Origin: Lepas anatifera
Taxonomy: Eukaryota > Arthropoda > Thecostraca > Lepadidae
Assembly (NCBI GenBank): GCA_034440635.1
Contig: JAOTON010002122.1
Coordinates: 62,001-126,000, forward strand
Reading direction: 5' to 3'
Length of the DNA: 64,000 nucleotides
The notes beneath the pieces are model-generated. The model was not told where the DNA came from. It saw only the letters and a list, made by a program, of their open reading frames with translations, and did no database searches. Positions 47,254-59,289 of this stretch are shown here, piece after piece. Each line of letters begins with the position of its first letter. The stretch's first letter is position 1. The position numbers and the translations under genes are program-made.

Positions 47254-48214
47254 ATGACCATCGTCAGATTATCCTCATACAACTGTCAATCACTGAAAAG
47301 TTCAATTCAGGAAGTACGAAATATTTGCTCTCTAAATATTATAGTATTTCTGCAGGAGACATGGCTTGCTAGGTTTGAGCTGGACATTATGAACAATATC
47401 CACGAAGACTTTGCAGGCTTTGGAACTACTTCCTTTGATTCCTCATCTAACGTATTACGGGGAAGGCCCTATGGTGGATTAGCTATTTTATGGAGAAAAA
47501 GTATTCACGCTGCAGTTAGGGTGTGTCAGGTGCCTAACTGTGACCGGCTGATGCAGCTTGACCTTACCACTAGGGAGGGTCTGGTAACTCTGCTGAATGT
47601 GTACATGCCGACTGATTATAGGGACCAGGAAAGCTGTGATGAATATTGCATGTTATTAGGTTTGATTCATAACATCATTGTACAAGTTAGGCCAACTTCA
47701 TGCATGTATGCGGTGATAGGGGATTTTCATGCTAACAGCCATGGGTCTCGTTTTTACAAGGAGCTCTCAAAGTTTTGTGACGAAATTGGCATGATTATCG
47801 CCGATGTTGAATCTTTATCACCGTCCTCCTTCACATTCATTTGTTCCTCAGGAAGATCTACATCTTGGCTTGATCACTGTATTGCCAGTCCTATGTTTTA
47901 CAACAAAGTAGAAAGTATTGGTATTAGATATGATTTCAGTACAAAAGATCATTTGCCCTTACAGCTTCACATCAACTTAATTGTAAAAGCTTCGTTACAA
48001 GGGGAGGCAAGGAATTTCGGACCCGATACTTTGAATTGGAAAAACGCTGATTCGCAGTGCTTTCTCATGTATAATGAACTTATCTTACAGTCCCTGTCAG
48101 AAAGCGGCTTGGAGCTATTCAATAGGTTGAAAAGTCAGTGTAGCTCTGCTTGTATGGTTCGTGCACATTGTTCTGCCATCGACTTAATATGCGACTTACT
48201 GATAGAGGCAGTTA
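47254..48214 (+). pseudogene. LINE ORF2, APE-type endonuclease domain
   Basis: The frame starts MTIVRLSSYNCQSL and carries the exonuclease/endonuclease/phosphatase motifs in order. These are YNCQSL (Asn), LQETWL (catalytic Glu), GRPYGGLAILW, NVYMPT, IGDFHAN (Asp/Asn), SSFTFICSS then SWLDHCI (Asp), and KDHLPL, where the family has SDH. This domain nicks target DNA for target-primed reverse transcription. The domain itself has no stop. ORF2 is cut at 48215 by the TTAA element and resumes at 52024 in the same frame. Confidence 0.88.
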
Positions 48215-49153
48215 TTAACCCATTAACGCCCGCACCTGCTTCCAGCTTTCAAATTGGCGAAACAAATGTTTTTTCTATGTTTAGAATATGCCCAATAAGA
48301 TGTTCCGAAAGTTTTAAATCTATACCACTTTTAGATCCTGAGATATGACACCGGACAAAAATGACCCGCTGGGCGTTTAGGACATCGGCTGGCACTGCGC
48401 GGCCGGCTCCCGGGCGGCGCAGTCACCGCACTCAGCGGCCCAATGCGCATCGCTTTTACTGCAGTTTTGTGAAGTGTTTTTATTTCCTCTTGTATATTGG
48501 CCATAGTAAAATGTTTAGACAGTTTTATGCTCTTAAGGTTTAATTAAAGACAACACTAACTGCATATTTGCAAATAGTATACCATAGTGGTTAACCTAGA
48601 CTGAAGATTTGCGGGAGATAGACTAAAATTGTGAACACCATTGTGCTTTAAGAAATTTTTTGAACATCAACGGTTTTGGGAAACCGTTTCTTTTGTCTCT
48701 AACCCTTCCTCTTCCGCCTCCCAGATTTTGTGACTGATGCTCACTGAGCTTTCAACGAGTAATTGTAATATTCAGCATGCAGATGAAAAGTTTTGAAAAC
48801 TTAATCCGTTACCTCCCCACGCGGTGTACATTTGCTTGATTAATCTCCAAACCTCCAAACGGGTCCATTTCCATCTTTCCAACTTTTCTTTGGAGCAAGT
48901 AGCGCGCTCCATAGTTGCATCAATGTGAACCTCCACATTTCCAGGCACGCCACTGGTCATTGTAACGCTGGTCAGCTCATCATCTTTCTCATCCTCATGA
49001 CTTATATATTTTGTGATGGTACGATCATGATATGCACCTTATCCGCTCCGCTATCTTGCGCACTTAAAACAACTTATTTTGCTTCTTTTCCTGCAAAACA
49101 TTTGATCTGTGGCATTGCTAACAACTATGCTTTCGATATATTTATGTCTCCAT

Positions 49154-49290
49154 GGCTGGAGATTTCTTCTCGATCCAGGAGGGGTTCTCGATGGTTTAAA
49201 GCTGGCACTGCAATCCAAGCCCAAGACAAAGTCTGTGGCAGACCAAAAATCCAGGCAGGTCTTGACCCCTCCTCCTAACCCCCGGGATGT
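49154..49290 (+). repeat. Dispersed repeat S, copy 1
   Basis: It matches the complement of 58095-58240. Shared blocks include GGCTGGAGAT, ATCCAGG, GGGTTCT then GATGG, and CACTGCAATMCAAG, with a CCTGACCC-like end. One frame reads GGVLDGLKLALQSK here and QGVLDGLTLQYKS in the other copy. It lies inside the family D element. Identity and origin are unknown. Confidence 0.6.
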
Positions 49291-49781
49291 TCACTCATGG
49301 TAGTTTCACTTGACTAGAACCAAGCCGCAATCGTGCTAGTTGCGTTTTAGACAGAAGTTCTAGAACTTCCCATGCTTTCACCCATTTTACACTGCTCCGG
49401 ACGTTTGACACTGCACCATATTGTCAAAACAAACCAGCGTGGCGGCCGCGATAATTTCCAACTCATTTTGTCAGCTGGTCATTGGCTTTCAACCAGTAGT
49501 GGACACAAGGGGGCTAGGGAGGCTCAAGTCCCACCCCCCCCCACCGAAATGTCAGTGTGCCCATAGTAAATGCATTACTGAGGGCTGTTTCGAGGCCATG
49601 GCGGGGAGGCTCAAGACCCCTAACCCACCCCCCACCACCCAATGAAGTCCTCAATCCGCTACTGTTCCCTATCCTCACTATCTACTACACACAATCCATC
49701 AAGGGGAAAAGACTCTGCTAGCTTAACAGTGAAGTGAGTGCTAAAATTTCGATAATTTTTCAAAACCCCTGAAAATTTTAT

Positions 49782-51332
49782 TTAACCCTCGCTCCGCCGG
49801 CACCCCGGGAGTTACACGCCCTGCCGGCATGGCTGAAAAAACCTCCTCTGGTTTACTGATAGAGAACTTGAAGTGTAGGCGGTCGTATGTCCTTACAGGG
49901 TCTCAAAAGACACCTCAATCATTTTTCACCTTGTTCGTATAAATTTCATATATGAATTCCTATCAAGTGTGCCTAAATTAGTCCTTTTAACCAAACCTTG
50001 CAGTTTCATCCCGACCATAGCGGCCGCCACCCGCGGCGCGCTGCCGCCTGCCCCGTGTCCCGGGTACAGCCTCAGACAGGAGGTGCCGGCACCTGGCGCC
50101 GGTGCCTGAGCGCTGAGAGTGGCGGCCGCGCCAGCGAGCACATGCATTCGCTGTGGGATGGCGCCCCAACGGCGAAACAATTATATGGGACCATTTCAAA
50201 AGCGGAAAAGAAACTTTCTGACGTTTGATATGCCATCTACATAAACCACTTGTCACTTGTCGGATATATCCTAGCAAAAACAACTGACCTAGCCCCCCTA
50301 CATTGTGCTTACACACATTGTGAACATATAAATTTTCGGGAAATTAATTTGACATATTTAGATTGTTCGTGCATAGTCTCGTCTTGAATACTGACGGAAA
50401 GATCGCACCTCGGTTCGCTAAGCCTAGCCGTACTGACATGCGCTCTACCTGGCTGAGATAAAGAAAATGGCATCCATAGGAAATGGATGTTTTCGGGGGA
50501 TTCGGACACAGAGTTTTGACGTGGTGTTAGAAATAGCTAAATGAAAAGGAAACGTCATAATCTAGACATGCATGGAGAGAGGGTGTGTATGTTTTTTGTC
50601 ATTCATTTTTTTTGATCACCTGAGTATTCAATAAAATTTACAGGAAAATTCAAGGAACTAAAAGGATAGGGATAATTGCACCATTCCTACCAATGGATCT
50701 TTTACATCCCCATCCGTTGGCTACCCTTTTACACGGCAAATTTTCCCTTTGACATCCAGCTGTGAACCTGGCACAATGTCAAGTTTGGCGTGGAAATCTC
50801 CCCTGCGTAACCACGATACAAGGAGGGTGACCTGAGACCACCCCTCTCACCCCATTAGCCCCTGCTGATGTTGTCGAGCCCCCTGGCGCTGTCGCCATGC
50901 CGTCTGGGGACGTTTTCCAGGAAGCAAGCGTTAGAGATGCTGGCTGGGCCATTGTTCCGTATTTTCATGCGTGTCCTTATCGTCCCCTCGATCGCTATCA
51001 GCTGACCAAACCACGAACACTGTCACCCTTCTACCTGCCGCCTGCGCGGACGAGCCCGGTCTGTGTCAGAGGCTGTCGCGGGCCCCAGCGGGCCGCGGCA
51101 CGGGCCGCCACTGCCAGACCTGAGTGGAAAAGCGCGAACATCATCTCAAAAACTTTCGCTTTACGCAAAAAGTTGAAAAGGTATCTACTTTCTGTTTGCC
51201 GGGAATGATGCAGAATTGACATAGGAACAGCTACCCCGAGCATTATCATCGGGACGGTTAGTTGGATGTAGATATTCGCATTGAAACGGCGAGAGGAGGA
51301 AAAAACAGCACCGCCGGCAGGGCGCGGGTTAA
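49782..51332. mobile_element. TTAA-bounded element, family E, nested in family D
   Basis: TTAA lies at 49782-49785 and 51329-51332. The left end CCCTCGCTCCGCCGGC and the complement of the right end CCCGCGCCCTGCCGGC match at 13 of 16 positions. A second CGCCCTGCCGGC lies 15 bp inside the left end. Inside both termini are opposed GAAAAAACCTCCTC / GAGGAGGAAAAAAC tracts. Two GC-rich patches (50020-50145 and 51040-51125) lie in the interior. No transposase is seen. Confidence 0.75.
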
Positions 51333-52023
51333 TAACGCCTTTACAAAATACTGGAACCATCTTGCATGTTTCCGTTAAAAATATTTGATAATCATTCCCA
51401 AAATAAGACAGACCCCGAAAACGTTAGGAAGCATTTCATGAACTTTAAAGTTTCCAAACGTATCGACATTGCATTAAAAAACTTCAGATTTGATGAAAAG
51501 CCTCTAAACTGGCAACCCTGCATTCGCAGGACCCACCATGCCCCCCTTCCCTCTAAGTAACATTATGCACCTAACCCACCAGACGGGAGGACAGGGCACA
51601 TCCTTTTCCTCATTTTCAGCGGCCCGCAAATGTCCGTAACGCCCAGCGGGTCATTTTTGTCCGCTTCTTATTTGACGATGTCTCATGGCAAAGCCGTTCA
51701 AGAAAATCTTACTGCTTCTTCACCATCTGACTCCTAGTGGTCTTGGCTTAATTTTAATCATGCAAACCCTTTTCAGCTTTCCATATGTTATTGCGAGAAA
51801 CAAAATTTGCAGAGCCATCTCACGCTGACTAAAACCTCGCCAAAATAAGTTCCACCAAAATCGTCCCATAGAAACCTAGAATTTTCAAATGCATTTTTCC
51901 AGCTTTTCCATGCTCTGAAACACACATCCATATCATAAACATGAAGATCACTTCACTGGTACCGATACTGCAGACTGTCAAAATCAGAGGACAAAAATGA
52001 CCCGCTGGGCGTTAATGAGTTAA

Positions 52024-54170
52024 GTCTGCATATTTAACAATTCCAAAGAATACTCGGAATGCACGACGACACATCTGCCCTGGTTGAAATGATATTGTTA
52101 AAGATGCTCATGACCAGGCTCGACGTGCTTTTCTGGTTTGGAAAGCGTGTGGGAGCCCTCAGGAGGGTCTAGAGGCTAGTAATATGCGATACACTCGAGC
52201 TAGGTTCAAATACGCGTTTAGGGTATGTAAAAGTAACGTTAACTCCTTCAAAGCAGATAAACTAAGCGCCTCTCTACGAGGAAAACGTAACCTTGAGTTC
52301 TGGAGGTTAGTCAACAGGGATCTTGGCGGGCGGGTTTGCCTCCCATCCACCTTGAATGGCGTTAATGGGGGAAGACAGATCACCGCCGTGTGGAAGGAGC
52401 ACTTTGAGCGTGTTTTTAATGACTCTTCATGTAAAAGCTCGGATGATGAACTCCTTGCCATATTAAATAGAGCTGATGACGGAATTGATATGTTTTCAGT
52501 CGACGAAATCACAGCAGCCCTCGTAAAGCTAAATACTGGGAGAGCACCTGGGCCCGATGGACTGACAAATGATCACATTCGACACTTAGGGAGATCCGTG
52601 CTCGCCCTCATCACGGATCTCTTCAATTTTATGGTCATTCATCATTGTATTCCTCCTCGTTTAGCTCAGTCTCTTCTAGTTCCTATAGTGAAGGACAAAG
52701 CCAGCCCTCTTGACAATCCCAACAACTATAGAGCCATAGCTTTATCAGCTAGTTTATCTAAACTGTATGAAACTGCCTTGCTAGATCGACTGCAACAATA
52801 TCTGTTCACAAATGACGCTCAGTTTGGCTTTAAAGAGAGGTCACTCGACCACCCAGGCAGCGTACGTATTGAAAGAGACATTAAATCACTACATTTCACT
52901 AGGCAGTCCTGTTTATGCTTGCTTTCTAGACGCAGCCCGAGCTTTTGACCGCGTATGTTTTTCAAAACTTTTTGATGCTCTCTTAGCTAAAGGCTTACCT
53001 ACTAGGTACGTTAAAATATTGAAGCAATGGTACTGCTCCCAAAATGTGGCAATCCAGTGGGATAAGGTACTTTCAGAACCTTTCACAGTTAATAATGGAG
53101 TCAGGCAGGGTGGTTGCACCTCTCCTCTCCTCTTCTGTATCTACATTGATAGTTTGCTTGATAAAGTACAGTCATCGAGATTAGGATGTCACATCAATGA
53201 TTGTGCTGTTAACGTTCTTGCTTATGCTGACGACGTTGTCTTGTTATCTCCAACAAGACACGGCCTACAGGAACTAGTCACACTATGTGAAAATTTGCAG
53301 TTGGGATGGATATAAAATTTAATGTAAAAAAGACGGTCTGCGTGATGTTTCACGGCAAGAAGATGCGACATCTCTTTGGTCCAGGTAGCAGGACAACCAG
53401 CATTGTGTTAGGCGGTTCCCAGCTTAGTTGGGTCGAGGAATTTAAATACCTAGGCCACATTGTAACTCCGACTCTTTGCGATGCCTCAGACATATCTAGA
53501 GCAAAAAGAGCAGTTTACTTAGCACAGATAGACTGAAAGCTAAGATTAGCTATGCAAATAAAAGGACACTTGCTAAATTGTTCCAAACTTACTGCGGGCA
53601 TCTGTTCGGCAGTGTTCTTTGGAACATTGAAAACTCTAAAATGGCTCTCCGGAAATTTAGTGTGGCTTATCACTCCTGCATCAAGCGACTACTTGGTAAG
53701 CCGCTGCATCATAGCCACCATATTATCTGTGACGAATTTGATATTTTTACCTTTGCACTACAGGATGTAAAAAGTTAGTTAGTTAAGGGCTTTTATAAGG
53801 CGTTCTGTGCAAAGCACCTTTGCCCGCCTCTAAAGTTGGATGTAAAAAATGAGCTACTGCTTAAGAAAGCTCTTTCCACAAGTAACAACTCCATTTTAGC
53901 TACTTTGAGGACTAGCAAAGTCTCTCTTAAAGGAATTTTTGCTTGTGTATTAGAAGAAAATATGGCCTCTTGGAATTAGATTTTGGAATTAGATTTGGAT
54001 AGTAGCTCCTACTCAGACATTAGGCGTTGCTTGAGAGGTATGATATCGCACAAAGCTGCAGAATCAAAGAAGGCATTGGATGATTTAATGTCGATTAGGG
54101 CTGCCTCAAACAGTGTTTTAGGCAAGTATTATGTATTATATAATGTTTTATGTGTATTTAACCGATGAAA
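52024..54170 (+). pseudogene. LINE ORF2, linker and reverse transcriptase
   Basis: After the insertion the ORF2 frame continues with a linker (a TGA replaces an expected Trp near 52087). The RT follows: GRAPGPDGLTNDHIRH at 52539, IPPRLAQSLLVPIVKDK at about 52650, NNYRAIALSASLSKLYE, then after a frameshift near 52840 ACFLDAARAFDRV at about 52917, NNGVRQGGCTSPLLF at 53092 and the catalytic AYADDVVLLSP at about 53221-53253. A second frameshift lies near 53300 and a stop at 53534. The remaining C-terminal region continues in several frames to about 54166. RT copies the LINE RNA at the nicked target. Confidence 0.88.
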
Positions 54171-54246
54171 TCTGATATACACGTGTGCTGATATGTGAGG
54201 TGTATGTGAATGCATGTGTGATATACACCATGAGTGTGAAATAAAA

Positions 54247-54270
54247 ATTATTATTATTATTATTATTATA
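54247..54270 (+). repeat. (ATT)n tail of the LINE
   Basis: About eight ATT units directly follow AATAAAA and mark the 3' end of the LINE. Short microsatellite tails in place of poly(A) are usual in CR1/L2-like elements. Confidence 0.85.
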
Positions 54271-55035
54271 ACTTCTTCACACGCGTTCTTGATAGCACAC
54301 CGATGAACGCGATGTTCACACCAGTACAAATTAGGAGATTGTCTTTGTTTTGGACATAAGACAGCGTGTTTTCCCATCCCGTGTGTTCTACGAAAAAATA
54401 TAAAAAGAAACGCAAAACGGCCTTGGCTTCGAGTCAAGCATACGCCTTGTAGGTTTACCAAAATCATTAATCCATTAAAAAAAGGAGATCAATAGCAGAT
54501 GTAAATTGCCTTCCAAACTGTTCATCATCCATTTCTATAGCCCAATCGCTCGAAAGTGCGCTTTGAAGACCAATTGCGGGCCTTCAATAAGCACGTCCCA
54601 TCCACCATTCACGAACCTCAGCACACATCGATTTTGAGTTAGAACAAATGCTTGAAGCTGTGAGGTTCCAGCGGTCTAAGCTCACCATCATACGCTGCGT
54701 TGTTTCCAAGAAACATCCACACAAGTGACATTGCATTCAGGCACTATCGTTGGCATTTCCAGCCACTTACCGAGAAGCGGAGATATTCGTGTCAAATCTA
54801 GGTCTACCCTTATCAATGTTCGAACATATAGTATTCCCTGTTAAGACGAATTGTGACGTTTTCGACCTGGGAAATCCGTTTTTGCTAACCCTACATTTTC
54901 GACAGAGTGAGACATAGTGCATTCTCTTAATGTGTGAGTATTTCGAAATCTAATACAGTGCAATATCTTCGTTGTGAAAATATCCAAAAATAAATACAAA
55001 TAGCGCCATCAATAAATAAATAGATACAAATTCAA
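54271..55035. other. No recognisable feature
   Basis: Moderately AT-rich sequence between the LINE tail and dispersed repeat R copy 2. No long frames, terminal repeats or RNA signatures are visible. Confidence 0.45.
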
Positions 55036-55460
55036 ACCTAAGCGCCATCAGCATAGGTGGGCTGTAATACCAGCCGTAGTTTGTCAGTTGGCAGGTATAA
55101 TTACCTGTCAATGCCCCTTCCTGGTCATCGCATCAGCTGAGGGATTATACCGTTGTCTGGGATGTCGTTGTCGTCGGGTGGGATTACAAACTCGGCATGA
55201 CTCCAGTCCGATCCCTCTGCTTATCACCGGCGCCCCGCTGGGCCCGGTCTCCAGCGCTCTCTGTGTGGTTTCTTGGCGCCCCTGCCACGTCTCCTGTTCC
55301 CACCAACAACCCTCATAATCCCTGCTGCCGTTGGCCTGTTCCACCCTTGAATAATTACAGCAGTGACAGTCCGCTAATCTCCGGGCCTTAGCGGCCAGAT
55401 AAGCTCTACCTTTGTCATGATTTGCCGACACTGCACGTGTTCCAGGCAGAGTGCATCAGG
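55036..55460 (-). repeat. Dispersed repeat R, copy 2
   Basis: Reverse complement of the repeat at 32830-33263, with the same ends. The region TGAGGGATTATAC to CAGGGATTATGAGG (both read on the appropriate strand) is nearly identical over about 200 bp. A 1-base gap in the AGAGGGATC block shifts the frame relative to copy 1, but the final 20-codon tail stays open in both. Confidence 0.72.
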
Positions 55461-58094
55461 TTCCAGTCCTGGTGTCTCATCGTCTTTAGACTTTTAATAA
55501 TGGAAGACAGCACACATAGTTTTCGGAACTTTTTGTGATACAATAACTATATTTTTGACGGTCACTCCCTTTCTGCAATTTTGTAGTTAACCATTATCAA
55601 TAAAATAAGCTCTAATTATCCTTTTTCTCAATGCGGTTGTCAGTGGTAAAAAATGTCAGAGGAAAAGCCATCAGGTTCCGATGGATGAATGTTCGGAAAC
55701 AATTCGTTTGAGTCATACTAATATAATTATATTTTTTAGATTGGCTCCACGAAGAGGCTTAAAGCCAAGTAAATTTGTAAATAAACATAATATGATTTAT
55801 TTCGCTGGAGTTATGAACTCAGCCATTAATTTAGAAAACCGACCTATACCGTCGGGCAACAGTGCAATATTTCACCTCAAGTTTACTTATATTCAGCCAT
55901 AAATCTTTGCATCTCAAAGATGAATTTTTTCGTTCATTGACAAAGCAAAACAATTTTATGACAAAGCAGCTAATAAGAGGGAAAATTTACTCCTTTTGCG
56001 GATATTAAAGGAGAAATACGTGCACAAAATGTACGGAAAGATTCAGTCCCCTAAACTTTCTAACCAGGTAAACAGAGTGATGTAGATATTTCCCTTAATC
56101 AATGTTTGTACTGATATGCTGAGGGTGTAATTTGGTTAGTATTAATTCGAACTCATGAAAAAATGAAACCTCTGGGAGACACTTTCTCATAAAAATGTTC
56201 TATATGTGTACAAAAAAAACTTCCAAATAGAATAAACAATACATGTCTTACAAGTGACGTGGCAATCATTCATTCTGTATTTCTGGCACGGCTGCATTTA
56301 TTAGTATGCTCCAAAGGGCATTTAGGCACGATTGGCTCTGAATCGACCAAATTAAGTGACTCTGAGCAGTGCAAATGGTTCATCATTTTCACAGTTGACA
56401 GGGGCCTGATCTAATATAAATGAAAAACGCAAACAAATCAAACGATCTAAACACAAATATCAAATAAATCAAACAACACACTGATGCTTTCGTTTAGCTG
56501 TTAACAAAGTATGACCACCCGCCTGTGAAAATTTGGCAGCTTCGCCAAGCAAAGTTAAGATGTCCTAAATCAAGTTGCCTGGATTTACGCTCAATTAATA
56601 CCATTTCTAGCTTGTTATTATACTTTCTCCAAAGAAAGCTCGTCGTAAGATGAGCACGATATCCTTGTTCCTACCTATTTTGTTACATCAGCACCCAGGC
56701 TTCGTTACTGATAACAAACGTGTACCGGCAGAAACAGCTGAGTGGGGGCAAAACACACTCCGTTTGGATACGGCAGCTGATGCTATCCTGGGTTATATAC
56801 ACATGCTACTTATTTCTTTATCCGTCAAATGACTGGCTTCCTGTGGCAGGAAAACGTTAAAAAACTGGTTCTGCTGAAGCGGGCTGCCAGGTAAACACAT
56901 TTACCGAGATCTCAGCCTGGTGTACGAGGTAGTATTTTCAGCATTTCTAAATAATCGTGTTGATTCTTAAATTTTTTTATAAATTTTGTCCAACTTGTTC
57001 CCAGTGCGGATGCCGGAGTCGGAGTCCCACTGAAGTCCTCAAGGGACTTGTCACGGAGACCCCGACCCCACCACCCGAACGAGCAGCTCCCACAATGAAG
57101 GGATAATTTAGAAGTCAAAGTTTAACGTCCCACAAAGCACAGGGACGGCCGCCCCGCTCAGGTCACCCTCTCACCAGTCGGTTGCCAGCCGATCTACTTC
57201 GAGCAAAATATTGAGCAACTTTCATTTCTAAGGCCAACTTCATTCTGGCATTACTGAACAAAAGCTAAGACTTGGAAACTTTGATAAGGGATATCAAGGC
57301 GCCAGAGAGATGTTTCTTCAACTTAAGGTAGAAGGAAGATTAGTTTGAGTAAGTCCAGACAGCCAGGTCATAGCTACGCCTTTCGCGAAGCTATCAACTA
57401 CAACTGCGGAATGTAGAAAACTGAAAATTCCAACGACCCTATGCCTGATTCCAACATTATAAAACCTTATTCATCAGGTTCCCAGATACATTACAAACCC
57501 TCACCAGGAGGAAGTTTTAAGCCGTTGGGCAACAATGCAGAACTTGAGCTGCCAAGGTGGGGCGTACGCTAAAAGAAGCGTACTCTCTTTTGAAGAGATT
57601 TATGAATAAATCGAAATATTTGTCTGTAAGCTGCTTCTGGTGTTTAATTAAAGTTCATTACTTATCGGTTTTCTATCTTCCAGATGAAAAAATAGTACGA
57701 TAGGAAACTCATATGACTCATTTGATAGAAAACCTAAAACGTTTCCCTTGGCACTCAAAACCGTACATATCCTTTATAAATTGTATTTTTCTTAGCCTTC
57801 GCCATGAGTTGCTGGAAAGGTAATTTTCGGAGGAAGATTCTCTCAAAAGTGCAAGAATTTTCAGAGACAAATAAATTTTATCTTACGCCACATAATTCGC
57901 TGCATAATTCGCTGGAACTGTAAACTAACCAATTTAACTAAAAAGAACGGATTGGGTGCAGAGTCAATATTGCATATTTCGAAAGTAACTTTCATAACTA
58001 TTAGTTATAGGTGCATTCAAGTATACCATATTTCTAGTCTATTAGTATGAGTAATTCTAGTCTATTTAAATTGTAGTAATTCTACATATAAGTC
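55461..58094. other. No recognisable gene
   Basis: AT-rich sequence with short frames only. A GC-richer patch at 57000-57190 contains the minus-strand frame 56912-57118 and resembles nothing I know. I see no repeats paired within the window. Confidence 0.45.
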
Positions 58095-58240
58095 TAATGG
58101 AGACCCTGTGGGATTTAAGGGTTCAGGACGCTCCCAAATTTTGGGACTCCCATAGACATTGCTGAGGACTTGTATTGCAGTGTTAACCCATCCAGAACCC
58201 CCTGGATGCTGAAGAGATCTCCAGCCTTGATAGGTACAAT
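58095..58240 (-). repeat. Dispersed repeat S, copy 2
   Basis: Inverted counterpart of 49154-49290. On the minus strand it reads GGCTGGAGATCTCTTC, then ATCCAGGGGGTTCTGGATGG and CACTGCAATACAAG. The frame (58115-58339, minus) is open through the shared block. Terminal structures are not evident. Confidence 0.6.
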
Positions 58241-58575
58241 ATATATTTCTATAGATAGATACTTGATAGGTTCTACTGCAGGACAAATCCCGCATGCCAG
58301 AGAGGGATGGAGTCGTGGAAAGTTTCCAAAACTATGCACGCTGGAGCTAATGACCGATTCGTTTTTTTCGTATTATCCAAAATTTTTTCGTCGTATCCAG
58401 TCTAAGAAAACAATATAAATGCTTTGGCAGCTGCATTAGCTGTAGGTGCCAGCGTTTGCCACGAAATGTTATGGTGATAATTCTTCAAATCGCTCATTAG
58501 TCAGCATTAATTTTTCACGGCGGTTGTTTCAGATATTACTTCATTTCTTATCAATCATTCATTATCATTCCACTC

Positions 58576-58929
58576 ATGCATTATCATTCTTTAGCATTCA
58601 TTACTTTATTCCTGCAAGTCGCGGTGGCACACTACATTCATATAAAAGGTTTTGAAAAGGTCTTAGGCTCAGAATTTCAACAAAGATTGCAAGAGGAAAA
58701 TTCCCGGAACATAATACATAATTCCCTTAATGCCTTTGAAGAATTAAGAATGTCGCAGGAGCTTGCGATCATAAATGGTTTTGAGAAAATGAAAACAAAA
58801 AAAATAAACATTTTAAACTTCCAAAACCTAGTTTTAACATACGAAATAACCATACCATCAACACAAAACCTAACACGAAGTAACTTACAGAGGGCAAGGG
58901 CTGCTATCGGGAGAGCCGTTATCCATTAG
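58576..58929 (+). CDS. Uncharacterised 117-codon open frame
   Basis: The frame starts MHYHSLAFITLFLQVAVAHY, which could act as a signal peptide, and continues with a charged, partly helical sequence to a stop just before the GC-rich block. Codon choice simply follows the local AT-rich composition. I recognise no domain. It may be a chance frame: there is no detectable splice or promoter context of its own, and its 3' end runs into the putative promoter at 58940. Confidence 0.2.
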   Translation: MHYHSLAFITLFLQVAVAHYIHIKGFEKVLGSEFQQRLQEENSRNIIHNSLNAFEELRMSQELAIINGFEKMKTKKINILNFQNLVLTYEITIPSTQNLTRSNLQRARAAIGRAVIH

Positions 58930-58939
58930 CCCTTGCGGA

Positions 58940-59094
58940 TGGCGCGCCCTCCGATTGGTTTGCGGAACCGCCGGAACCCGCATCCGCAGTGACTGGTTCG
59001 CTCGGTGAAAGAAGCCCCTCCCCCGGGTCGGCAATGATTGGTGCGGGGATCTGAGGCAGCGGCGATAAAACGCGTCACCACAGGGTGGGGGAGC
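58940..59094 (+). promoter_or_regulatory. Putative promoter with two inverted CCAAT boxes
   Basis: An abrupt GC- and CpG-rich block lies in AT-rich sequence. It contains ATTGG (CCAAT on the other strand) at 58954-58958 and 59037-59041, and a TATA-like GATAAAA at 59064-59070, with a possible start site about 25-30 bp downstream. The spacing of these elements is that of a classical RNA polymerase II promoter, and a splice donor follows at 59288. Confidence 0.45.
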
Positions 59095-59287
59095 AGTGGC
59101 CAACGTGCGTTTGGTGCTCGTCGGCTGTGCTCGCGTGCAGTCTCCACCGCGGTGATGCCTCTCGAGGGCACACTGCAGTGTCCTGCTGCTGCTGGACCCC
59201 AGCCACGACCTATCTCCATCGTTCCTCGCTGGAACGATCTGCCACAGCGGGAACACCAGAAGCAGGGCAAGCACGACTCTTCTTCAG
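59095..59287 (+). CDS. Putative first exon with 44-codon open start
   Basis: The exon would begin near 59095 and end at a strong 5' splice site, CAG|GTAAGT (GT at 59288-59289). An ATG at 59155 opens 44 codons (MPLEGTLQCPAAAGPQ...KHDSSS) that run into the donor in phase 1. The frame is also open upstream, so it is not strong evidence for coding on its own. No homologous protein is recognised. The next exon would lie downstream; none is evident before the array at 61690, so the intron may run out of the window or the exon may be noncoding. Confidence 0.35.
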
Positions 59288-59289
59288 GT

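Larger units (their letters stand above)
48215..52023. mobile_element. TTAA-bounded element, family D, inside the LINE
   Basis: TTAA lies at 48215-48218 and 52020-52023. The inverted repeats are CCCATTAACGCCC and the complement of CTCATTAACGCCC (12 of 13 match). Removing the element with one TTAA rejoins LINE ORF2 in frame, which proves the insertion boundaries. A 25-bp subterminal motif containing AAAAATGACCCGCTGGGCGT occurs three times: about 48355-48380 (+), 51629-51654 (reverse) and 51989-52014 (+). It contains a second TTAA element (49782-51332). No transposase is recognised in its 3.8 kb. Confidence 0.9.
45570..54270 (+). mobile_element. CR1/L2-like LINE, dead, split by a nested TTAA element
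   Basis: The parts lie in LINE order on one strand: ORF1 (45703 to about 47110), APE-type endonuclease (from 47254), reverse transcriptase (52024 to about 54170), a short 3' region and a terminal (ATT)n tail (54247-54270). A 3.8-kb TTAA element (48215-52023) interrupts ORF2. Without it the element is about 4.9 kb, near full length for this group. Frameshifts and stops in ORF1 and RT show it is inactive. The start near 45570 is approximate. The exact clade within CR1/L2/Rex-type LINEs is uncertain. Confidence 0.88.

Noticed and set aside
50020..51125. GC-rich patches inside family E as CpG-island promoters
   Set aside because: They lie within a mobile element and lack a convincing exon or donor downstream.
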